Positions 1 to 5,574 of a DNA stretch of 10,974 bases are shown in pieces. Positions within the stretch are counted from its first letter, which is position 1. Each line of letters opens with the position of its first letter. Position numbers and translations under genes: made by a program. Under the pieces are notes generated by a model that made no database searches, had not been told where the DNA came from, and saw only the letters and a program-made list of their open reading frames with translations. This DNA comes from Desulfuromonadaceae bacterium (GTDB lineage Bacteria > Desulfobacterota > Desulfuromonadia > Desulfuromonadales > Geopsychrobacteraceae): NCBI GenBank assembly GCA_016744555.1, contig JADGED010000069.1:1-10974 (forward strand). Reading direction: 5' to 3'.

Positions 1-208
1 GTTATGGACCAAAGGGGAAACCTCAGGCGATTTTTTGAAAATTGTCGAAATTTATACCGATTGTGACCAAGATGCGTTGATCTACAAAGTTGAGCCTCAA
101 GGCGGCGGGTCATGTCATACCAAAGATCCTGAATCTGGTAAGACTCGTGAAACCTGTTTTTATCGTAAGCTTGCCCTGCCAACTGAAAAGCTTGAATTTA
201 TTGGGTAG
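1..208 (+). CDS. hisI: Phosphoribosyl-AMP cyclohydrolase, C-terminal part (5' end outside window)
   Basis: The reading frame begins at base 2 and gives 68 residues before the TAG at 206-208. It starts with LWTKGETSGDF, the family hallmark of HisI, which opens the adenine ring of phosphoribosyl-AMP in the third step of histidine synthesis in the cytoplasm. Three cysteines sit where the catalytic zinc ligands are expected: in DCDQDAL, in GGGSCHTK and in ETCFYRKL. No HisE (phosphoribosyl-ATP pyrophosphatase) domain follows, because the protein stops shortly after the last cysteine. It is therefore the monofunctional form, unlike the fused HisIE of E. coli. dnaB follows on the same strand after 38 nt, so the two may share a transcript, although the palindrome between them could reduce read-through. 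The missing N-terminus lies upstream of the window. Identification is secure from the motifs alone. Confidence 0.95.
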   Translation, partial: LWTKGETSGDFLKIVEIYTDCDQDALIYKVEPQGGGSCHTKDPESGKTRETCFYRKLALPTEKLEFIG

Positions 209-228
209 AGACGTTGCATGCAACGTCT
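209..228. repeat. Perfect 20-bp palindrome between hisI and dnaB
   Basis: AGACGTTGCATGCAACGTCT equals its own reverse complement. Allowing one G-U pair, it extends outward to 206-231 and so overlaps the hisI stop codon. As RNA it folds into a hairpin followed by only a weak U-run (TTT), so it is a poor intrinsic terminator. It could act as a 3' stabilising hairpin for hisI, a protein-binding site, or a copy of a dispersed palindromic repeat. The sequence is seen directly; the role is inference. Confidence 0.8.
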
Positions 229-246
229 TTAAGTAGTGGAGTATTT

Positions 247-1617
247 ATGGAAGAAGGTCAAGGCCGTCGCTTGCCGCCACAGAACCTTGAAGCTGAAATG
301 TCAGTTTTGGGTGGGGTGTTGCTGGAAAATGAAGCACTAAACCGGGCGTTGGAAAATTTGACCACGGATGATTTTTACCGTGAAAGTCACCGTAAAATCT
401 TTAATGCCCTGATAATTCTTGGCGATAAAAGCGAACCGGCCGACTTAGTTACCTTGACTGCCGTATTGAAGGATCGTGGGGAACTTGAAGCGGTAGGTGG
501 CAGTACTTATCTGGCTACTTTGGTCGATTATGTGCCAACCGCAGCGAATATCGCCTATTATTGTAAGCTGGTTAAAGAGAAGTCGGTTGCCCGTAAGCTG
601 ATAGAAACTTCAACTGCGATCGCCACTAGGGGGTACGAAGGTGGCGATATGGAAGATATTCTTGATCAGGCAGAAAAAGCGATTTTTGAAATTTCAGAAA
701 ATCGGATTCGCCCATCGTATTTTCCGGTTAAAAGTATCCTTAAGGACACTTTTAAGGCGATAGAAATACTGTATGAACGTAAAGAGTTGGTTACTGGTGT
801 ACCATCTGGATATCACGATCTGGATAAAATGACCGCCGGTTTGCAGCCCAGCGATTTGATTATTGTTGCCGGTCGACCATCAATGGGAAAAACTGCATTT
901 GCTCTGAATTTGGTCGAGTACGCAACTACTCATGCTGATAAACCGGTACCGGCAGTAATCTTTTCCTTGGAGATGAGTAAGGAACAGTTGGTGCAACGGA
1001 TGCTCTGTTCTTTGGCAAAAGTAGATGCTGGTAGATTGCGTACCGGTCATTTGAGCGAATCGGATTGGCCGAAACTGACGATGGCAGCCGGGCAATTGAC
1101 CGACACGCAAATTTTTATCGATGATACCCCAGCGATATCTGTGCTTGAATTACGTTCCAAAGCTCGGCGATTGAAAGCTGAGCATGGCTTGGGATTGATC
1201 GTTATTGACTACTTGCAATTGATGAGCGGTAGTAATCCCGAAAGTCGGCAACAGGAAATCTCTGAGATTTCCCGTTCATTAAAGGCGTTAGCAAAAGAGT
1301 TGGACTTACCAGTAGTCGCCCTGTCGCAGCTGAACCGTTCCCTCGAAAGTCGTACCGATAAGCGGCCGATGATGGCAGATTTACGTGAATCTGGAGCAAT
1401 TGAGCAGGATGCCGATGTTATTATGTTTGTCTATCGGGATGCGGTCTATTGCGACGATTGTAAAAGTCGCGATCGTACCTGTGACAAAGGCCACGATAAA
1501 GATGCCGAGGTTATTATCGGTAAACAGCGTAATGGTCCAATCGGAACGGTGCATCTTACCTTTAGGGGCGAGTTTACTCGGTTTGAAAACCAAGCAAAGC
1601 GTGATGATGGGTATTAG
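247..1617 (+). CDS. dnaB: Replicative DNA helicase DnaB
   Basis: This is the hexameric 5'-3' helicase that unwinds DNA at the replication fork and recruits primase. I chose the ATG at 247 because GGAG (238-241) lies 5 nt upstream and the protein then starts MEEGQGRRLPPQNLEAE, as in the family. An upstream TTG at 214 lies inside the palindrome and is unlikely. The product is 456 aa, normal for DnaB. An N-terminal helical domain (about 9-110) and a linker precede the RecA-like ATPase domain (about 175-450). Walker A is GRPSMGKT (209-216, K215/T216), Walker B ends at D321 in IVIDYLQLM, and DLRESGAIEQDADVIMF precedes the DNA-binding loops and the IIGKQRNGPIG segment. Oddity: just before that segment, C402, C405, C412 and H416 form a CxxC-x6-C-x3-H cluster where E. 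coli DnaB has none, possibly a metal site. No intein is present. Confidence 0.97.
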   Translation: MEEGQGRRLPPQNLEAEMSVLGGVLLENEALNRALENLTTDDFYRESHRKIFNALIILGDKSEPADLVTLTAVLKDRGELEAVGGSTYLATLVDYVPTAANIAYYCKLVKEKSVARKLIETSTAIATRGYEGGDMEDILDQAEKAIFEISENRIRPSYFPVKSILKDTFKAIEILYERKELVTGVPSGYHDLDKMTAGLQPSDLIIVAGRPSMGKTAFALNLVEYATTHADKPVPAVIFSLEMSKEQLVQRMLCSLAKVDAGRLRTGHLSESDWPKLTMAAGQLTDTQIFIDDTPAISVLELRSKARRLKAEHGLGLIVIDYLQLMSGSNPESRQQEISEISRSLKALAKELDLPVVALSQLNRSLESRTDKRPMMADLRESGAIEQDADVIMFVYRDAVYCDDCKSRDRTCDKGHDKDAEVIIGKQRNGPIGTVHLTFRGEFTRFENQAKRDDGY

Positions 1618-1625
1618 GACGGATA

Positions 1626-1653
1626 GGTTCAAGGTTCAAGGTTCAAGGTTCAA
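1626..1653 (+). repeat. Four tandem copies of the heptamer GGTTCAA
   Basis: GGTTCAA occurs four times without interruption at 1626, 1633, 1640 and 1647, in the gap between the convergent dnaB and ntrC genes. The last copy forms the left arm of the adjacent hairpin. The outermost GGATA (1621-1625) matches TATCC at 1680-1684. This suggests that an ancestral simple hairpin had its left arm lengthened by slippage of the heptamer. The history is inferred; the repeat itself is visible. Confidence 0.9.
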
Positions 1654-1680
1654 GGTTTTAACCTTTTTCCTTGAACCTTT
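1645..1680. terminator. Stem-loop between convergent dnaB and ntrC, probable bidirectional terminator
   Basis: AAGGTTCAAGG (1645-1655) and CCTTGAACCTT (1669-1679) form a perfect 11-bp stem with a 13-nt T-rich loop. An alternative smaller hairpin, AAGGTT/AACCTT (1652-1665), is followed by TTTTT on the plus strand (1664-1668). Position between the 3' ends of two convergent genes supports termination in both directions. The tandem repeat upstream offers several alternative left arms. No long T-run follows the larger stem, so the efficiency is uncertain. Confidence 0.55.
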
Positions 1681-1690
1681 ATCCTGTCTT

Positions 1691-3118
1691 TCAACTACCG
1701 CGCTTAACGTCAATCTGTAATGTCTTAATTTTTTTGCGCAGTGTATTACGGTTGATCCCTAGAACTTCGGCCGTTTTGATTTGGTTACCACGGGTTTTTT
1801 GCAGCACAATATTAATAAGTGGGCGCTCTATTTGGTGTAGTACCATTTCGTAAAGATTGTTCATCTCTTGTAAATTCATTCGTGATAGAGAATTCTCCAG
1901 TTTGTTTGCAACCAATGCTTCCAGTGATTCATCTTGTCTAGTTTGTACTCCTAGATCGGGGAAATCGGCTGGAGTTAAAACTTGATCTGGAGACAATAGT
2001 GTCGCTCGCTTGATCGAGTTTTCCAGCTCACGGACGTTGCCTGGCCATGAATGGGTGGAGAAAAGCTTTAGGGTCTCTTGGCTGAATTCAATGGTGTCAA
2101 TGCCAATGTCTTGTCGGGCTTTTTGCAGGAAAAAATCTGCTAACAGGGGAATGTCATCTCGGCGGTCACGTAGTGCTGGGAGCTTTATCGGTACGACGTT
2201 GAGGCGGTAATAGAGGTCTTCCCGAAACTTTTTTTCTTTAACCAGCTTAGTTATGTCCTGATTGGTGGCAGCTACAATTCGGACATCTACCTTTAAGGTT
2301 TGATTGCCGCCGGTACGGGTAATTTCTTTTTCCTGCAATACCCGCAACAGTTTTGCCTGTAGCTCTAATGGCATATCGCCGATTTCATCGAGAAAAAGAG
2401 TGCCACCGTCTGCTTGTTCAAATTTTCCAGCTTTGCGTTCTGTCGCACCGGTAAACGCTCCACGTTCGTGGCCGAATAATTCTGTTTCTAATAGTTCACT
2501 TGGAATCGCAGCACAGTTAACAGCTATAAATGGTTTACTGAGTCTGGGACTGTTTACGTGAACGGCTCCAGCAACTAACTCTTTACCAGTACCGCTCTCG
2601 CCGATAACCAATACCGTAACGTCGGAGTTGGCTATGCGCCCTAAGGTTTTGTAAAGTTCTTGCATTGGTTGGCTGTTGCCGATAATTGATCTGCCGAGGC
2701 TATGTTGCTCTTGTAGCTCTTCTTTTAGCTGTCCTATTTCTTCTGTTAGTTCGGCAGCTTTCTGTGCTTTGACAATGATTGCATCCAGTGCTGTTAAGTC
2801 AAAAGGCTTGGTGAGATAATCGTAAGCACCATTTTGCATTGCAACCACTGCATGTTGCATGGTTGCTTCTGCGGTCATGATAATAATTATGGTGTCAGGA
2901 TAGTTAGACCGAAATTGTTTAAGTAATTCAAGGCCATTGATGCCCGGCATTTTTATATCTAGGATAGCAAGGTCGTACCTATTCTGGGCAGCCATTTCAC
3001 TTGCTTGTGAGCCATCTACAGCAAGCTCTACCTTATATCCCTGTTTTTGCAGTGCTTTAGATAGTACCCAGCGAATGCTCTCTTCGTCGTCGGCAACCAG
3101 AATACGTTTTATTTTCAT
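1691..3118 (-). CDS. ntrC: NtrC-type sigma-54-dependent response regulator
   Basis: A 475-aa enhancer-binding protein with three domains in order. The receiver domain (1-120) has acidic pocket D10/D11, phospho-acceptor D54, T82 and K104. The AAA+ domain (about 145-380) has Walker A GESGTGKE (173-180), the sigma-54-contacting GAFTGA loop (220-225) and Walker B LFLDE (241-245). A C-terminal Fis-type helix-turn-helix covers about 441-466 (TAEVLGINRNTLRKKI). When phosphorylated, such proteins oligomerise and use ATP to open sigma-54 promoters. The N-terminal SIRWVL and full length resemble NtrC proper. It is third in dusB-ntrB-ntrC, and its ATG overlaps the ntrB stop in ATGA with AAAAGGA just upstream, which indicates translational coupling. 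Family and mechanism are secure. That it controls nitrogen metabolism specifically is inferred from gene order and motif likeness; other NtrC-family regulators have different inputs. Confidence 0.9.
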   Translation of the reverse strand: MKIKRILVADDEESIRWVLSKALQKQGYKVELAVDGSQASEMAAQNRYDLAILDIKMPGINGLELLKQFRSNYPDTIIIIMTAEATMQHAVVAMQNGAYDYLTKPFDLTALDAIIVKAQKAAELTEEIGQLKEELQEQHSLGRSIIGNSQPMQELYKTLGRIANSDVTVLVIGESGTGKELVAGAVHVNSPRLSKPFIAVNCAAIPSELLETELFGHERGAFTGATERKAGKFEQADGGTLFLDEIGDMPLELQAKLLRVLQEKEITRTGGNQTLKVDVRIVAATNQDITKLVKEKKFREDLYYRLNVVPIKLPALRDRRDDIPLLADFFLQKARQDIGIDTIEFSQETLKLFSTHSWPGNVRELENSIKRATLLSPDQVLTPADFPDLGVQTRQDESLEALVANKLENSLSRMNLQEMNNLYEMVLHQIERPLINIVLQKTRGNQIKTAEVLGINRNTLRKKIKTLQIDVKRGS

Positions 3119-4245
3119 GATTGGTTCCTTTTGCTGCTTGAGGCGGTGGCGATAGAATTAAATAGAGGTAGCGATACCTTTACTTTAGCTCCACCTTCTG
3201 CACTCTCGCTAAAGTTCATTTGTCCTGCATGGTCAGTGACTATCTTTTGACAGATAGGTAAACCAAGACCGGTTCCAGATAGTTTTGTGGTGTAAAATGG
3301 GGTGAATGCTTTTTCCAGTTCAGCTGCTGAAATGCCTTCGCCTTGATCGCTGATAGAAATCTGTACCATGGGCGTTGGGCGACTACCAGAAAGCTTTAAG
3401 TGGTATTCAGAGTCAATTTTGGTGGCGATGCTGATGGTACTGTGATCTGGGGTCGCTTCGCAACTGTTCTTCAACAGATTTAGAAATAGCTGGGTTAAAA
3501 GGTCTCGGTCTCCAGGGATTTCAGGAATGCTGGGGTCAAATTGTACTTTAAATGTTATGCCACGATCCTTTGCGGCAGAGTTTTGTAACATAATAACTTC
3601 ATCTAGGAGAATGGTGATGTTTAAAAGTTCAGTTGTTGTTTCACGTGGGCGCGAAAGGTTTAGTAGGTCTTCAATGATACGGTTTACGCGTTCAGATTCC
3701 CTTACGATTAACTGGGTATACTCAAGTAATTCGTTATTTCCAGCAAGTTCTAATTCTAGTAGTTGCGCAGAGCCCTTGATCCCCCCCAGAGGATTTTTTA
3801 TTTCGTGTGCTAATCCTGCAGCCATTGCATCAATCATGGTAGATCGATCGGCGTAGCGCACGGCTTTTTCTAGATTACGTACCCTAGTTAAGTCATGTAG
3901 GATAATTATCGCACCTTGTAAAGTATCGGTAGTTGAAAAAAAAGGAGATACATTAACTGTTACTTGGCGCGGTTGCATGTTGTCTGCTTGGAGAATGATG
4001 GTCTCGTGGGTAGAAAAAGAGCGGCCCGCATCAACAGATGTTCTTACTATGTCGCAGAGTGTCGGTTGAGTTTTGAAGCAACTGAAAAATGGTTTGTTTA
4101 TGGCAGATTTTTCCGATAGGCCAGTATAAAGTTGGGCCGCAGCATTAAATAGTATAATGCTATCATCTTCATCAATGACGATCATCGCATGATCAATATT
4201 GTCAATGATTGTAGCGTATTTTTGCTGTGGTAGAAGGTGTTGCAT
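3115..4245 (-). CDS. ntrB: NtrB-type soluble PAS sensor histidine kinase
   Basis: A 376-aa kinase with no signal peptide or membrane segment, so it should sense a cytoplasmic signal. An N-terminal PAS domain (about 10-120) precedes a HisKA dimerisation domain with H-box AHEIKNPLGG (phospho-acceptor H147), then the HATPase domain with N-box N260, G1 box DQGEG (300-304) and G2 box GTGLGL (324-329). The H-box context closely resembles NtrB (GlnL), which phosphorylates or dephosphorylates NtrC under PII control. It starts 2 nt after dusB and ends overlapping ntrC, so all three are co-expressed. I see no good Shine-Dalgarno before its ATG, in keeping with coupling to dusB translation. Oddity: a run of seven G (complement of 3781-3787) encodes the Gly-Gly of the H-box region and could be slippage-prone. 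That its partner is the adjacent NtrC is inferred from the overlap. Confidence 0.88.
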   Translation of the reverse strand: MQHLLPQQKYATIIDNIDHAMIVIDEDDSIILFNAAAQLYTGLSEKSAINKPFFSCFKTQPTLCDIVRTSVDAGRSFSTHETIILQADNMQPRQVTVNVSPFFSTTDTLQGAIIILHDLTRVRNLEKAVRYADRSTMIDAMAAGLAHEIKNPLGGIKGSAQLLELELAGNNELLEYTQLIVRESERVNRIIEDLLNLSRPRETTTELLNITILLDEVIMLQNSAAKDRGITFKVQFDPSIPEIPGDRDLLTQLFLNLLKNSCEATPDHSTISIATKIDSEYHLKLSGSRPTPMVQISISDQGEGISAAELEKAFTPFYTTKLSGTGLGLPICQKIVTDHAGQMNFSESAEGGAKVKVSLPLFNSIATASSSKRNQS

Positions 4246-4247
4246 TC

Positions 4248-5228
4248 TTATATCGCTATCGTTTGGGTGAAAAATTTATTAGTAGTGGCTATAAGTTGAT
4301 CAAGGTCTGAGCTCTTATGGATAGTAGTACGGAACTGACTGGCTCCATTAATTCCCCGAGCATACCAACATAAATGTTTCCGCATTTCCAGAAAGGCTTT
4401 AAATTCACCAAACTGTTCACAGTGAAGTTGCATATGGTGTAGTGCTACCTTAAGTTTTTCTTCTGCGCTAGGTGGTTGAAATGTTTTTCCTGCTAAAAGA
4501 GCTATTATTTGGCTGATAAGCCAAGGGTTTCCGTAACCGCCTCGACCTATCATGATCGCATCACAGTTTGTGTGTTTAAACATTTTTACACCGTCCTCTG
4601 CGGTATAAATATCGCCACTGCCAAACACCGGTATATTTAGCGCCAACTTTAGTTCTGCTATTTGATCCCAATTAGACAATCCACTAAACCCTTGGTTGCG
4701 ACTTCGAGGATGCAGGGTGATTGCATCGACCCCTTCAGCTTCAGCAATACGACCAATTTCCATGAAATTAGGGGATTTATCGTCCCAGCCAGAGCGAATT
4801 TTTACCGTTAGGGGGCCGGTATATACTTTTCTGATGGCGGTTAGGATGGCAGCAATGCGCAAAGGATCTTGTAGTAATGCGCTGCCAGCGCCACTGCGGA
4901 CCACTTTTTTGACTGGGCAACCCATATTGATATCGAGAAGCGCACCTGCTTTAGCGGTCATGGCAGCGGCTTGAGATAATACCTGTGGGTCATCTCCAAA
5001 TAGCTGAATTCCAAGAGGATATTCATCTGAACAGGTATTAAGCAGCTGTTGTGTTCTTTTGCCATCGCGGATTAAACCATTGGCGCTGACCATTTCAGAA
5101 TAGACCAATCCTGCACCAAACGATTTCATGATTCTTCGATATGGGAGGTTGGTGATTCCGGCCATTGGAGCTAGTATTATTGGGCTGGATAGTTGTAGTG
5201 TCTTTATAGACGGCGCTAGTATATGCAT
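4248..5228 (-). CDS. dusB: tRNA-dihydrouridine synthase (DusB/NifR3 family)
   Basis: An FMN- and NADPH-dependent TIM-barrel enzyme that reduces uridines to dihydrouridine in tRNA. The 326 aa fit the family. Seen are the N-terminal LAPMAGITNLPYRR, the catalytic cysteine C104 in NMGCPVKKV, HPRSR (173-177) that lines the tRNA/FMN site, GSGDI (203-207), and IGRGGYGNPW (227-236) that binds the FMN phosphate. The ATG at 5226-5228 puts the first beta strand at the usual distance. No recognisable Shine-Dalgarno precedes it and no in-frame start codon lies just upstream. It is the first gene of the operon with ntrB and ntrC, the arrangement from which the old name nifR3 derives in Rhodobacter and relatives. 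Which uridine positions it modifies cannot be read from the sequence; the DusB label rests on family likeness and gene order. Confidence 0.92.
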   Translation of the reverse strand: MHILAPSIKTLQLSSPIILAPMAGITNLPYRRIMKSFGAGLVYSEMVSANGLIRDGKRTQQLLNTCSDEYPLGIQLFGDDPQVLSQAAAMTAKAGALLDINMGCPVKKVVRSGAGSALLQDPLRIAAILTAIRKVYTGPLTVKIRSGWDDKSPNFMEIGRIAEAEGVDAITLHPRSRNQGFSGLSNWDQIAELKLALNIPVFGSGDIYTAEDGVKMFKHTNCDAIMIGRGGYGNPWLISQIIALLAGKTFQPPSAEEKLKVALHHMQLHCEQFGEFKAFLEMRKHLCWYARGINGASQFRTTIHKSSDLDQLIATTNKFFTQTIAI

Positions 5229-5269
5229 AACAATTAGGCATATTAGTTTGCCGAGTGCTACATGGGCAA

Positions 5270-5298
5270 GATAAAAATAACTATTATTGTAATGTAAA
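5270..5298 (-). promoter_or_regulatory. Weak candidate sigma-70 promoter for dusB-ntrB-ntrC
   Basis: On the minus strand TTTACA (5293-5298) and TTTATC (5270-5275) are separated by 17 nt. The -35 matches 5 of 6 consensus bases and the -10 only 3 of 6. Transcription would start about 35 nt before the dusB ATG. The position fits, but the match is weak in AT-rich DNA. Confidence 0.3.
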
Positions 5299-5324
5299 GT
5301 CTCTTAACTTGTGTGGGTTCAAAA

Positions 5325-5341
5325 TTGAATACTGTATACAA
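5325..5341. promoter_or_regulatory. Operator-like palindrome upstream of the gltA promoter
   Basis: TTGAATAC-T-GTATACAA has 8-nt arms with 7 of 8 positions matching. Within it TGTATACA (5333-5340) is a perfect 8-bp palindrome. It ends 8 nt before the gltA -35 box and lies in the divergent region shared with dusB. The TGTATACA core resembles sites used by GntR-family repressors (general knowledge of that family). No candidate regulator gene is in the window. Confidence 0.45.
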
Positions 5342-5349
5342 TTTACAGC

Positions 5350-5378
5350 TTGACAAGGGAGAAGCGAGTTGTTAGAAC
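5350..5378 (+). promoter_or_regulatory. gltA promoter (sigma-70 type with extended -10)
   Basis: A perfect TTGACA (5350-5355), a 17-nt spacer, then TAGAAC (5373-5378, 4 of 6 matches) preceded by TGT, an extended -10 element. It would start transcription near 5385 and leave a leader of about 190 nt before the gltA ATG. This is the best sigma-70 match in the divergent region. The unusually long leader contains the hairpins listed next. Confidence 0.65.
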
Positions 5379-5460
5379 AACATTTGTGAATTTAGGCGAA
5401 AGAAGGTTTTTGAGCTTTGTATTGAAAGCGCATTAGTTGCCGTTTGCAATTGTTTATACG

Positions 5461-5487
5461 CCACATAAAAAACTGTTTTTTGTGTGG
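5461..5487 (+). promoter_or_regulatory. Leader stem-loop 1 upstream of gltA
   Basis: CCACATAAAAAA and TTTTTTGTGTGG pair as a 12-bp stem (one G-U) around a 3-nt CTG loop. The hairpin is inside the predicted gltA leader and 8 nt before the second hairpin. Its A/T-rich half also looks like the bidirectional terminators of this genome, but the U-tract is within the stem. Confidence 0.6.
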
Positions 5488-5495
5488 ATAATTTA

Positions 5496-5519
5496 CCCGC
5501 AATGCGGGGTTTTTCTTTC
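5496..5519 (+). terminator. Terminator-like hairpin in the gltA leader (candidate attenuator)
   Basis: CCCGC-AAT-GCGGG (5496-5508) is a compact GC stem directly followed by a T-rich tract (GTTTTTCTTTCTT, 5509-5521). This is the form of an intrinsic terminator, yet it lies downstream of the best gltA promoter and before the gene. CGCATT at 5429-5434 could pair with AATGCG at 5501-5506 and so disrupt the stem, a possible antiterminator. The alternatives are a terminator of a short leader RNA, or a decoy that is read through. Confidence 0.45.
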
Positions 5520-5522
5520 TTG

Positions 5523-5548
5523 GCCCGTTAGGGCATCGTAATTTTTTT
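5523..5548 (+). terminator. Second short hairpin plus T-run just before gltA
   Basis: GCCC-GTTA-GGGC (5523-5534) forms a 4-bp stem, and after 7 nt there is a run of seven T (5542-5548). The stem is short and the T-run not adjacent, so on its own it is a weak terminator. It is the third in a row of hairpins in this leader. It lies 13 nt upstream of the ribosome binding site AAAGGAG (5561-5567). Confidence 0.3.
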
Positions 5549-5574
5549 ACAACAACCATTAAAGGAGAGAGAGT

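Noticed and set aside
214..246. TTG at 214 as the dnaB start, adding 11 residues
   Set aside because: The extra codons lie in the palindrome, lack a ribosome binding site and do not match the DnaB N-terminus. The ATG at 247 has GGAG at good spacing.
1202..1632. Reading frames on the opposite strand and in other frames of dnaB, gltA and ntrC
   Set aside because: They overlap strongly supported genes, have no ribosome binding sites and show no recognisable protein motifs.
5386..5436. GTG-started 16-codon ORF in the gltA leader as an attenuator leader peptide
   Set aside because: No Shine-Dalgarno precedes it, it begins at the predicted transcript start, and its residues show no regulatory codon run.
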